Position numbers and translations under genes: made by a program. Of a stretch of DNA of 64,000 bases, positions 53,328 to 61,669 are shown in pieces. Each line of letters begins with the position of its first letter. Position 1 is the first letter of the stretch. Location: positions 1 through 64,000 of the forward strand of contig JAFRTG010000010.1 in the NCBI GenBank assembly GCA_017427265.1, written 5' to 3'. The notes beneath the pieces are model-generated. The model worked only from the letters and a program-made list of their open reading frames with translations, did not search any database and had not been told where the DNA came from. The stretch is from Oscillospiraceae bacterium. Lineage in GTDB: Bacteria > Bacillota > Clostridia > Oscillospirales > Ruminococcaceae.

Positions 53328-53339
53328 TATCGGCTCGTT
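53314..53339 (+). terminator. Terminator hairpin overlapping the coaX stop
   Basis: Perfect 10-bp stem AACGAGCCGA / TCGGCTCGTT with a 6-base loop; little T-tract of its own. A stronger terminator follows at 53359. Confidence 0.6.
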
Positions 53340-53358
53340 CCATTTATCTGCAAACTGC

Positions 53359-53398
53359 GGCTGCATAACCTGAACGGTTACGCAGCCTTTTCTTTTTC
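53359..53398 (+). terminator. Strong terminator after coaX
   Basis: 12-bp stem GGCTGCATAACC / GGTTACGCAGCC with one mismatch, 5-base loop, then TTTTCTTTTT. The remaining gap to 53608 holds nothing coding. Confidence 0.8.
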
Positions 53399-53608
53399 CA
53401 TACTTTTTTCCGGCAGTGTACCGCGCAGAAGTTGTCTGATTGGCTTTCAAACGGATTTGTGGATTATTTTGCGGATGCTACAATTTTGTGCATATCACCC
53501 CTTCTGTTTTGTTAACAATATAAGCAACAGAATGAATAATAGTTCCTCGCCCATCACCCCATTATTGGATATTATTGCAGAATAAGATTAAGATATTCTT
53601 ATGATCGC

Positions 53609-53636
53609 TTGACTTTTCATCGTAAATGTGTATAAT
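53609..53636 (+). promoter_or_regulatory. Promoter of the LRR/transglutaminase-like gene
   Basis: TTGACT (53609-53614), 16 bases, TATAAT (53631-53636). A perfect palindrome GTTTGCGCAAAC (53644-53655) sits at the expected transcription start and may be an operator. The leader to the ATG is about 90 bases. Confidence 0.6.
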
Positions 53637-53729
53637 AGAGCATGTTTGCGCAAACAGAAAAATTAAAAAGACCAATGATGCTGAGCAGAATTTGTATGCT
53701 CAAAAAAGTATCGTTGCGGGAGGAAAAAA

Positions 53730-55811
53730 ATGAAACAAATTGCAAAAAGAAGATTTTTATCTGTCTCAGCAGCTGCGGTTGCACTGCTGTCCCTGCAGAG
53801 CGGCATGATCACCGCTTCTGCTTTCACGGAGCCGAAGCATTTTAACTGGGAATACTTTTCCTATGTTCCGTCCGATCTTGAAGACGTCAATGAAGTGATT
53901 GCAAAGTTCCATGTTTCACATGATCTTGATTTTAACGGAGACACTGTTATTGACGTCAAGGATTTCTATGAACTGGAAAAAACGATCAATGATTTGTACA
54001 AAGCGAACGGCTATACGCTGGCAACAGCACAGCAGGCAAACCCGGCCAACGACATTGACGGCGACGGTCTTGCCACCCCGAAGGATTACTGCTATCTTCT
54101 GAAGTATTTCCAGAAGGATTTTGATTGTGATATCAATGCCTCTGAAATGACAGCTACAATCACAAAATACAACGGCAACCTGCCTACGGTGGTTGTCCCT
54201 TCCAAGGTATTCAAATACGGCCGTATTTTCCCGGTCAGCCGTATCAGCTCCGATGCTTTTAAGGGCAACAAAAAGATTGAAACGATTGTATTCTCGGATT
54301 ACGTCCAGCCGTTCTGGAGCGCAAGACGTGCAAGCGGTGTGAATCTTGACGGCTACAAGCTCATTCCGACTGCGGGAACCGTCACGGCATGCACAAATCT
54401 CTGGCTCGGTGACGACGCATTCAAAGGCTGCTCCAACCTGAAAAATGTCTATCTGCCGACGCATATTGAGCTGAGCAACAGCGATGTTTTCGCAGATACA
54501 GAGTTCATCAAAACAGGCCAAGACATTATAGACGGCGTTTGCTATATCAAAGACAGCAGCGGAAAGGTTTACGTCGCTTACGATATCGAGGACAGCATGA
54601 AGAATGCTTCAAGCATCACCTTCCAAAACAAAACAACCGCCATCTGCACGAATGTCACCAAGAAGCTGAATAAGGAGACGCTGACCGATATTCAGATTCC
54701 GTCCGGACTTGAATTCATTGAAGATTATGCATTCAACGGCTTCAAAAATCTGGAAACCATCTGCGGAGAGTCCTATGCATCCTTTGAACAGAACCAGGAT
54801 GCAAATCACCAGAAGATCCTGAAAACGATCAAGCGTTATAACTGCGCATTTAATAACACAAGCTTCCTTGCTACTGCAACGCAGGAAAAGGTGAAAACAT
54901 TTGCAAATGCAATCAAGGATAATTGTAAGGATCCGACAAATGAGAAGGAACTGCTTCTCCAGCTTGGAAAGAAGTTTGCAAAGGATACCGAGTACAGCAC
55001 ATACCACAGCCTCGACCGCTTGAATGTAAATCTCCCCGAATCGGACTCCAATCCGTTTATCTTTACCAATCAGTTCTTCCTGTATCCGTGCGATCTGTAC
55101 AATACCAATGATATCTGCCGCGGCAGCGTTTATTCTGCAAGCACTGCATTCATCGAGGGTGATGCCAATACACCGGCCTATACAGAATGCGCGTCCTTCT
55201 CGCTTGCAGGTTCTCTGGTGATGGATCAGCTCGGAATCAGAAACTATTTCTGCGGCGCTCCCGGTCACGCATTGAATATGGTCTTCGTCAAAGACAAAAA
55301 TGACCCCAATGACAACGGCAAGTGGTATAAGACAGATCTTTCCGGCGTAAGCATCTGTGACTATTCCACATTGGATTACAATAACGGTTGGCTGTTCGGT
55401 GGACAGGATGGTGAAGGAAACACATGGATCAGCTTCAACGATCAGTTTGAAATGTTCCCGAATTCCTGCAACCGTCAGGCAATCTCCGGCTGCTTCCACC
55501 AGATCTACAATCAGTACGAAGACGGTACTCTGAGTGCAAAGTATGAAAAGGACAAAGAAGATACCAGAATCAAGAACCCTGAAGAACTGGTGGTCGAAAT
55601 GTACAAGCCACTGACGGTTTCCGAACAGCAGGCTCTCCAGAATGCACCGATCCGGACACAGTTAAGACTGCTGGAGCGCAATGCATGGAACACGATTTGT
55701 GGAACAGAATACTATGTCGGCGAAAACGGCGGTTTTCTCTCTAACTGCATTGCACCGGACGGCTACTGGGTAAATGCAGACGGCTCGAAGGGTGACAAAA
55801 GAGCAAAATAA
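53730..55811 (+). CDS. Secreted protein: N-terminal dockerin-like repeats, BspA-type LRRs and transglutaminase-like domain
   Basis: A 693-residue exported protein. Order: signal peptide (~1-31, cut after TASA); two EF-hand-like repeats (~64-135; DLDFNGDTVIDVKDFYELEK and DIDGDGLATPKDYCYLLKYF) spaced like a dockerin but placed at the N-terminus; LRR_5 repeats (~140-350; ISSDAFKGNKKIETIVFSD, DDAFKGCSNLKNVYLP, EDYAFNGFKNLETI); and a C-terminal papain/transglutaminase-like domain with a plausible Cys (~487, TECASFSLAGSL), His (~512, GHALNMVF) and Asp (~535, WYKTDLSG). It could be a cellulosome-bound peptidase or crosslinking enzyme. ATG follows GGGAGG. Substrate unknown. Confidence 0.75.
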   Translation: MKQIAKRRFLSVSAAAVALLSLQSGMITASAFTEPKHFNWEYFSYVPSDLEDVNEVIAKFHVSHDLDFNGDTVIDVKDFYELEKTINDLYKANGYTLATAQQANPANDIDGDGLATPKDYCYLLKYFQKDFDCDINASEMTATITKYNGNLPTVVVPSKVFKYGRIFPVSRISSDAFKGNKKIETIVFSDYVQPFWSARRASGVNLDGYKLIPTAGTVTACTNLWLGDDAFKGCSNLKNVYLPTHIELSNSDVFADTEFIKTGQDIIDGVCYIKDSSGKVYVAYDIEDSMKNASSITFQNKTTAICTNVTKKLNKETLTDIQIPSGLEFIEDYAFNGFKNLETICGESYASFEQNQDANHQKILKTIKRYNCAFNNTSFLATATQEKVKTFANAIKDNCKDPTNEKELLLQLGKKFAKDTEYSTYHSLDRLNVNLPESDSNPFIFTNQFFLYPCDLYNTNDICRGSVYSASTAFIEGDANTPAYTECASFSLAGSLVMDQLGIRNYFCGAPGHALNMVFVKDKNDPNDNGKWYKTDLSGVSICDYSTLDYNNGWLFGGQDGEGNTWISFNDQFEMFPNSCNRQAISGCFHQIYNQYEDGTLSAKYEKDKEDTRIKNPEELVVEMYKPLTVSEQQALQNAPIRTQLRLLERNAWNTICGTEYYVGENGGFLSNCIAPDGYWVNADGSKGDKRAK

Positions 55812-55852
55812 TCCCACACCAAAGCCTGATTTTTTCATAACCGCATAACAAA

Positions 55853-55887
55853 AACAGCGCTCCGGAATCCTCAGCCGGAGCGCTGTT
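55853..55887. terminator. Bidirectional terminator between convergent genes (first hairpin)
   Basis: Perfect 13-bp stem AACAGCGCTCCGG / CCGGAGCGCTGTT; a T-tract follows on the minus strand. Confidence 0.75.
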
Positions 55888-55940
55888 CTGTCGGGATGCA
55901 GCAAGGATCCTGCCGCAGAATCACAGGAATATTTGCAAAG

Positions 55941-55970
55941 GCCGCCGGTATGCGATTGCACACCGGCGGC
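55941..55970. terminator. Second hairpin between convergent genes
   Basis: 9-bp stem GCCGCCGGT / ACCGGCGGC with a 12-base loop, 38 bases from the stop of the minus-strand dockerin gene. Confidence 0.55.
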
Positions 55971-56007
55971 TGCTTTCAGGATGAATTGTCTTGAAGATGC
56001 GGCATGT

Positions 56008-57240
56008 TCAGATCAGCTTTGCGATCATTTTCAGGATCACAGTCACATCGTCAAGGTTGATGTCTCCGTCACTGTTGAGGTCTGCGTTCTGTTTGCCGAG
56101 ATCGGTAACGGCAGCGCTGCTGTCTCCGCTGACGAATTTTGCAGCGAGCACCGCATCAGAGATATCAACCGTGCAGTCGATGTTCAGGTCTCCGGGCGAT
56201 GCAAGGGCGTTCTGACCGATCAGCGGCGCAGCGGCAGATGCCGGACAACTCCATTCAGATGCGATTCCGAATTTTTCATAAAGCTCTGCTGCAATCGCAA
56301 AATGCTCCGGGAATGTTATTCTGTCCGGCGGAATCACAGCATACATTTCGTCCCGATCGTCAAAGTATGCTTTGTTCTGTCCGTAAAGATAGCGTCCGAT
56401 TTTTTTGGCAAGCTCCGTATCTTCGAGCGTTACGCGGACAAATTCGCATTCGGGATGATGCACCTGTACCCACGCTTCAATGGATGTCCAGTCGTATGTG
56501 ATTTCTTCCGGCGCAGTATGGTCACTGTTCCATTTCTGGCGAGTGGGAAAATATGCTGTGGGATAGCCGTACCAGACTTCCTGATAATTTGCAGTTTCTC
56601 CCCATGTATAGAATTCGGAGATCAGCTCTGCTTCTGCAAGATCACGCAGAATGCCGTCAGAGATTTCGGGAGAGCCGGCAGTCTTTGCTTCTTCCGTCGA
56701 ATCATATTTGCTCCTGTCACAAAGATCATAGTAGTATTCAAGGTCAGACACGCCTTCTGTTACCTGATAAACATAATACCTTTGGGGTGCTAGGGGCGTT
56801 GTGATCCGGGAGAATTCGGTAATCCCAGGATAGTATTTCTCCAGAATCTCAAACATTTTTTGTTCTGCTTCATCGTGGTCAAGCTCCTTGCGCAAGCCAA
56901 TCCGCAGTTCATTCTCCCGCGGACAGACCACATAAACCGGATTGCCTTCATGATGACGCCGTTCTGTTTTCGTTTCGCCGGTGTCAAGGTCGGTCCATGT
57001 TTCATCCCGGTCATACGAATAGTGATAGGTGTAAACCTGATAATTGTCAGCAGTTCCGATCCCTTCGCCGCGGGGTATCGCTGCAAACATCCCCTTGTCG
57101 TCCAGCAGCGTCATATCGTGGAATTCCGCACCGGATGCGCTTCCCCAGCAATGCAGGGCAGAAACCGGCGCTGCGGGAATTGCGCCGCACAGCATGACTG
57201 CGCCTGCAAGCATCGCAGCAAATCTCATGCGCTTTTTCAT
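56008..57240 (-). CDS. Secreted dockerin-bearing protein of unknown function
   Basis: A 410-residue exported protein: signal peptide (~1-29, cut after PVSA), an unrecognised ~310-residue region rich in Tyr, Glu and Asp (ETWTDLDTGETKTERRHHEGNPVYVV; YYYDLCDRSKYDSTEEA), and a C-terminal type I dockerin (~350-410: GDLNIDCTVDISDAVLAAKF and ADLNSDGDINLDDVTVILKM). The dockerin is almost the same as that of the GH9 enzyme, including VSGDSSA between the repeats, so both should bind the same cohesin. Its ATG overlaps the upstream anti-sigma-like gene by four bases, making it the third gene of a sigma factor operon. Confidence 0.85.
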   Translation of the reverse strand: MKKRMRFAAMLAGAVMLCGAIPAAPVSALHCWGSASGAEFHDMTLLDDKGMFAAIPRGEGIGTADNYQVYTYHYSYDRDETWTDLDTGETKTERRHHEGNPVYVVCPRENELRIGLRKELDHDEAEQKMFEILEKYYPGITEFSRITTPLAPQRYYVYQVTEGVSDLEYYYDLCDRSKYDSTEEAKTAGSPEISDGILRDLAEAELISEFYTWGETANYQEVWYGYPTAYFPTRQKWNSDHTAPEEITYDWTSIEAWVQVHHPECEFVRVTLEDTELAKKIGRYLYGQNKAYFDDRDEMYAVIPPDRITFPEHFAIAAELYEKFGIASEWSCPASAAAPLIGQNALASPGDLNIDCTVDISDAVLAAKFVSGDSSAAVTDLGKQNADLNSDGDINLDDVTVILKMIAKLI

Positions 57241-58211
57241 TGTAATCCCTCCTGTTCCCGGATTTCGATGGTCAGGCTGTCTGTCAGCATTGCCTGATAT
57301 TCGGTTTCATCTGTCAGAATCAAATACTCTGCGGTGCAGTTTTCCGGTTCCATTACAAGATCATCCGGAATCGGCAGCGCAAAATGGAAAGTAGAATTCT
57401 CCATATTCTTTTTTTTCAGGCAAGCGATTTTCAGCTGCAATCCATTGTCTGTCAGAGTGCCGCCGATCACCGCTGCATCCTGATACATAAATGTATCCAG
57501 TACGATCAGCAGACATTGATGCTGTGTCAGATCATATTCCGTCGGTATGCCATATGCTTTACGGTAATATTCGCGCTGTTCATCATCTGAAACGGGCGGA
57601 CAAACGGTGATTTTGCCTGAAATCATCGGCTTGGGTTCTTCCGGATAATCATCCTGATGCATCGGGATTCCTTTCCAGAGCGGAACCCTGATTGCCGTAG
57701 TCTGCGGTTCGGTTGTAACCGGTGAGTCAACCGGAACAACTGTTGCAGTTGCAGTGCGTTCAGTTTTCGGCGGCTCTGTAGATACAGCCGCATCCGTCCG
57801 AATGGGTGCAGCTTCGGTGATGGTATTTGTCTGAATCGGTGTGTCCGCTTCAGTAACAACAGCTGAAACCGGAACATTTGTCGATGCAGGCACGGGTACA
57901 GTTACGGAAGATTCTGTTGTCTGCACCGGCAAAGTTACAGTTTGTGTTTCAGCATAGCAGGATAAATCGGGGGGATCTGTCGCTGCAGTGATAACTTCCG
58001 CCGATGCCGCCGTTGATTCAGACAGCTCCGCAATCTCCGGTGTTTGTATCCGCAGCTTCGGATAAACAACCGCCGCAATCAGCAGAACGATCGCCGCAGC
58101 AGCCGCAGAAATCTGATACCAATGGACAGGCTTGCTGCGCGGTTTTGCAGCAGATACGATGTATTCATCCGAAATATCAGTCAGCAGTTCCGAAAATGCA
58201 GTTGGATTCAC
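57237..58211 (-). CDS. Membrane anti-sigma-like protein with Thr/Pro-rich outer linker
   Basis: A 324-residue single-pass protein. A short cytoplasmic N-terminus (FSELLTDISDEYIVSAAKPRSK, ~5-27) could bind the sigma factor. One helix follows (YQISAAAAAIVLLIAAVVYP, ~32-51), then a Thr/Pro/Val-rich linker (~70-185) and an outer domain (~195-320; KITVCPPVSDDEQREYYRKAYGIPTEYDL; TAEYLILTDETEYQAM). No zinc-finger motif is present, unlike the other anti-sigma factor in the window. It overlaps both neighbours by four bases, an arrangement like sigma/anti-sigma pairs such as SigI/RsgI. The anti-sigma role is inferred from position and topology. Confidence 0.65.
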   Translation of the reverse strand: MNPTAFSELLTDISDEYIVSAAKPRSKPVHWYQISAAAAAIVLLIAAVVYPKLRIQTPEIAELSESTAASAEVITAATDPPDLSCYAETQTVTLPVQTTESSVTVPVPASTNVPVSAVVTEADTPIQTNTITEAAPIRTDAAVSTEPPKTERTATATVVPVDSPVTTEPQTTAIRVPLWKGIPMHQDDYPEEPKPMISGKITVCPPVSDDEQREYYRKAYGIPTEYDLTQHQCLLIVLDTFMYQDAAVIGGTLTDNGLQLKIACLKKKNMENSTFHFALPIPDDLVMEPENCTAEYLILTDETEYQAMLTDSLTIEIREQEGLQ

Positions 58212-58774
58212 AGCAGTCCCTCCTTTCCAAGATGCTTCTGCAGCCGTTTGCGCAGGCGCGAAAGCGTCACAGTTACGTGATTTTCCGTCATATGAAACCT
58301 GTCAGAAAGCGCTGCAATGCTGTCCGCATACCAATACCGGCGGACGAACAGATCGCGCTGTTTTTGCGGCAGTCCTTTCAGAAAGGCATTGACCGCATCC
58401 AGCATCTCGCGGCGTTCGATTTCGCTGATGACATCACCTCTGTCCGGAATAATCTCTTCCAGTTCGTCGATCGAACCGGCAAGATTTGCTGCGCTGCGCT
58501 TTTCCGTGTGGGCTGCACGGTAGCGGTCATGCGCGGCATTGCGTACCAGACGCAGCAGATACGCGCAAAAGTTCTTTGGCTTAGCAGGCGGAATCGCATT
58601 CCATGCGGCAAGCATCGCGTCGTTCAGACATTCTTCGGCATCCTCATCGCTGCCGGTGATATTGCGCGCAACAGACCGGCAGAGCGCTCCGTACTGCCTG
58701 CTGCTTTCGGAGATCGCCTGCTCGCTTCGCTGTTCAAATAGCCGGATGATTGCCTGATCCTTCACGGCTGCCAC
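58208..58774 (-). CDS. ECF-type sigma factor heading a dockerin-protein operon
   Basis: A 188-residue group 4 sigma factor. Region 2 (~20-90) shows EDAEECLNDAMLAAWNAIPPAKPKNFCAYLLRLVRNAAHDRYR; region 4 (~125-180) shows LPQKQRDLFVRRYWYADSIAALSDRFHMTENHVTVTLSRLRKRLQKHL. The start is GTG 58774 or GTG 58765; the second has better distance from AAGGG. Its stop overlaps the anti-sigma-like gene (ATGA). Promoter at 58855-58883. Confidence 0.9.
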   Translation of the reverse strand: MAAVKDQAIIRLFEQRSEQAISESSRQYGALCRSVARNITGSDEDAEECLNDAMLAAWNAIPPAKPKNFCAYLLRLVRNAAHDRYRAAHTEKRSAANLAGSIDELEEIIPDRGDVISEIERREMLDAVNAFLKGLPQKQRDLFVRRYWYADSIAALSDRFHMTENHVTVTLSRLRKRLQKHLGKEGLL

Positions 58775-58854
58775 CGCCCTTCGTGTCCGCCTTCATACAT
58801 AAGAACGTGATAGATGCAAAAATACAACACACTGCAAAAAAATTTTCTGTTTTT

Positions 58855-58883
58855 ATTATAGATGATTTCCGGGCGTTTTGCAA
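58855..58883 (-). promoter_or_regulatory. Promoter of the sigma/anti-sigma/dockerin operon
   Basis: On the minus strand TTGCAA (58878-58883), 17 bases, TATAAT (58855-58860), about 80 bases before the sigma gene. It is vegetative in type; no separate ECF-type promoter was recognised. Confidence 0.65.
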
Positions 58884-58964
58884 GCAGCAGACTTATCCCT
58901 GACCTTGCCGCACTGATTCTTTTTCCGCTGCCTGCTGCATATGCTGTCAGCAAGGGGGCGGATC

Positions 58965-60296
58965 ATGCGGCTGCTGACATTCTGGAACGAAATACTCTGG
59001 CAATGGCTTCTGCCGGTTTTGCTGACGCTGACGGCATTGGTCTGCTGCATCCGGCAGCGCGGATATCCCGTGCGCGGAATCGGCGGGGTTCTGAAACGAA
59101 CATACGGAAGCCTGCTGCGGCGGGGCTGCGGACGCGAACAGCACAGAATCTTTGCCTCTGCACTGGCGGCAACAATGGGAACCGGCAATCTCGTCGGGAC
59201 AGCGCTGGCAATCATAACAGGCGGAGCCGGCGCGCTGTTCTGGATGTGGATTTCTGCGCTGCTCGGCATGATTCTTGTGTATGCTGAGAATATGCTTTGC
59301 AGCCGGTTCCGGCAGACACACCCGGACGGTACTGTTACCGGCGGGCCTGCCGCGGTTCTGCGCCGCGGTCTGCACAGCCGCTTTGCCGCGGGATGCTTCT
59401 CCGCATGCTGTATCGCCGCAGCGCTCGGTATGGGCAATCTTGCACAAAGCAGCACGATCGCGCAAACCGCACAGGAATTCGGGATTCCTCTGCCCTGCAC
59501 GGCACTCCTGACAGCACTGCTGCTCGCAGTCATTCTGCACGGCGGCCGAAACCGCATCGGTACCGTTACAGCATACCTGATGCCGCTGCTCTGCGGCGGA
59601 TATCTGCTTGGATGCACTGTCATCATCGTTCGGCAGATATATGCCGTACCGGACGTTCTCCGGCAGATTCTGCGCGAGGCATTCGGCTTCCGTGCTGCCG
59701 GCGCCGGTTTCTGTGCCTGTATGCTCCTGCGAACTGTGCGCACAGGATTCTGCCGCGGAATCTTCTCCAATGAAGCCGGACTCGGAAGCTCTCCGCTGCT
59801 GCATCTGAATGCGTCTGCCGATGACGCGCCTCATCAGGGCGAATGGGCGGCAGCAGAGGTCTTTGCGGATACGCTGGTCAGCTGTACGGCAACTGCGCTT
59901 GTCATCCTGACCGCACCGGCCGATGCACACTCCTGCAAGGACGCCGCTGCCTTGCTCCTGCAGGCATTTGCTTCGGGTCTGGGCGGCACTGCACGGGGAT
60001 TTCTCGCAGCCTGCATGATTCTGCTTGCATTTGCAACCATGATCGGCTGGTTTTCCTGCGGCGCTGCCGCCTGCCGTGATCTGCTTGGAAAGCGCGCAGC
60101 AGCGTGCTTCCCGTTTGCTTATCTGCTCGCAGCTTTTGCCGGTGCGCTCTGGAATCCCGCATGGATCTGGACCCTCTGCGACTGCGCAAACGGCATGATG
60201 GCGCTGCCGAATCTATATGCGCTGCTCCGTCTTTCCGGCACGAATGCTCCCGTGCAGAAAAAATTTCTCCGCCGCCGCCAGTTCGACAAATTTTGA
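58965..60296 (+). CDS. Sodium:alanine/glycine symporter (AGCS family)
   Basis: A 443-residue transporter with about 11 helices that imports alanine or glycine with sodium. Family blocks: FASALAATMGTGNLVGTALAIITGGAGALFWMWISALLGMILVYAENML and FCRGIFSNEAGLGSSPLLH. Both contain the GTGN and SNEAGLGS motifs of the substrate/sodium site. Unusually rich in Cys and Ala. ATG 58965 follows AAGGGGG; an in-frame start eight codons upstream lacks this. It stands alone between divergent and convergent genes. Confidence 0.88.
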   Translation: MRLLTFWNEILWQWLLPVLLTLTALVCCIRQRGYPVRGIGGVLKRTYGSLLRRGCGREQHRIFASALAATMGTGNLVGTALAIITGGAGALFWMWISALLGMILVYAENMLCSRFRQTHPDGTVTGGPAAVLRRGLHSRFAAGCFSACCIAAALGMGNLAQSSTIAQTAQEFGIPLPCTALLTALLLAVILHGGRNRIGTVTAYLMPLLCGGYLLGCTVIIVRQIYAVPDVLRQILREAFGFRAAGAGFCACMLLRTVRTGFCRGIFSNEAGLGSSPLLHLNASADDAPHQGEWAAAEVFADTLVSCTATALVILTAPADAHSCKDAAALLLQAFASGLGGTARGFLAACMILLAFATMIGWFSCGAAACRDLLGKRAAACFPFAYLLAAFAGALWNPAWIWTLCDCANGMMALPNLYALLRLSGTNAPVQKKFLRRRQFDKF

Positions 60297-60370
60297 ACAT
60301 CTCATATGCTATACTTTTCATTGTCAGATCGACATTGTGTTCTCCTAACACGCGACTGATTTCATGTAAA

Positions 60371-60406
60371 ACGCCCCGCAGACGACAACTGCAGGGCGCA
60401 TTTTTT
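60371..60406. terminator. Terminator between the symporter and the convergent glycosyltransferase gene
   Basis: 10-bp stem CGCCCCGCAG / CTGCAGGGCG with one mismatch, followed by CATTTTTTT on the plus strand and TTTT on the minus strand. Confidence 0.75.
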
Positions 60407-60413
60407 TATGATA

Positions 60414-61508
60414 TTACTGTTCGCCGGATTCTTCCGCTTCCTTCCCGGCAGCGGGCTTGAACACCCATGCCTGCTGAATCCGGAAGCTGACAAAATACAG
60501 CAGGAAATCAACAAACGGCTTGATGATCGTCGGCTTGACCGGCAAAATCTTTGAGAGCAGATACACGGCTCCGATGGACGTCAGCAGCTGACAAGCCCAC
60601 AGGATATAGTATTTTGCCATGGTCAGGGCAAGCGGCGCATCGCTTTTGAACACCGCCTTGCGGTTCATCGTGAAATTAAACAGCGAGCTGATAATACGCG
60701 CAAGCGTGCTGGATGCAAACTGTCTTGCGCCCTCGGCAAAGAGCTTGAACAGGAAATTGTAGCCGAGAATATTCAGCAGCTGGTCGATCAGGAAGGACAG
60801 CACCGAGCTGATGAAGAACTTGATGATAATACCGTAAACACGCAGCGAATCCTTAATCGGATGGAAATGCGTCGTTTCATTGGCGTTGATATAAACGGTT
60901 TCGATGGTCTGCTCCACCAGCGGAATATCCGACTGCTTGCAGACCAGCAGCATATTGGTCTCATACTCAAAGCGCTCGCCGGAGACCTCGATCATCTTCG
61001 GGATGATGCCGCGCGGGAACACGCGCAGACCGGTCTGCGTATCGCTGACCTTCAGGCCGCAGAACAGCCGGAATACCGATGAAGTCAGCTTGTTGCCGAA
61101 GCGGCTTTTCGGCGGAACATGCGGCAGATTGAAGTCCCGCACGCCGAGAACCAGAGAATCCTTCTCCTGCTTGAACATCAGATCAACACAGGCTGCAATA
61201 TCCTTCGGCAAATGCTGATTATCACCGTCGATGGTCACGACGCCCGCGGCATCCGGACGGTTCTTCATAAACCATTCAAATGCTGTTTTGAGTGCGCGGC
61301 CCTTACCCTTGTTTACCTCATGATGCAGCACTGCGCAGCCGAGCGCTGCGCCCTCATCAAAATAATGCTGGTTTTGATCTGCGGAACCGTCATCCACCAG
61401 CAAAATATCAGTAAAGCCTTTCTCCTGAACGCCGCGGATCACTTCCAGCAAGCGCTCGTCCGGATCCAGCGACGGAATTACAACAAGGATCTTCTGAAAA
61501 TCAGACAT
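60414..61508 (-). CDS. GT2 glycosyltransferase fused to a GtrA-like membrane domain
   Basis: A 364-residue protein. Residues ~1-215 are a GT-A transferase of the dolichyl/undecaprenyl-phosphate sugar synthase type: VVIPSLDPDERLLEVI, DILLVDDGSAD, GKGRALKTAFEW, VVTIDGDNQH and SDTQTGLRVFPRG. Residues ~225-350 hold four helices of the GtrA fold (SVLSFLIDQLLNIL; LARIISSLFNFTMNRKAVF). The two domains are often separate proteins (GtrB and GtrA) that make and flip a lipid-linked sugar; here they are joined. ATG 61508 follows GGAGG. It may glycosylate a wall polymer. Confidence 0.88.
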   Translation of the reverse strand: MSDFQKILVVIPSLDPDERLLEVIRGVQEKGFTDILLVDDGSADQNQHYFDEGAALGCAVLHHEVNKGKGRALKTAFEWFMKNRPDAAGVVTIDGDNQHLPKDIAACVDLMFKQEKDSLVLGVRDFNLPHVPPKSRFGNKLTSSVFRLFCGLKVSDTQTGLRVFPRGIIPKMIEVSGERFEYETNMLLVCKQSDIPLVEQTIETVYINANETTHFHPIKDSLRVYGIIIKFFISSVLSFLIDQLLNILGYNFLFKLFAEGARQFASSTLARIISSLFNFTMNRKAVFKSDAPLALTMAKYYILWACQLLTSIGAVYLLSKILPVKPTIIKPFVDFLLYFVSFRIQQAWVFKPAAGKEAEESGEQ

Positions 61509-61669
61509 GTTTTCTGCTTCCTCCATTTGTTCACGATCTGCCGGCTTTTTGCCGTCACTCTATATTATAGCATGAATGCAGCAGGAATGCAAGAGTCAAG
61601 CCGAAAGATTTTATGAAGTTCTGGAACAGAATTGCGGCAGACCGCAATAAGCAGCCTGCCGCTGAAAAA

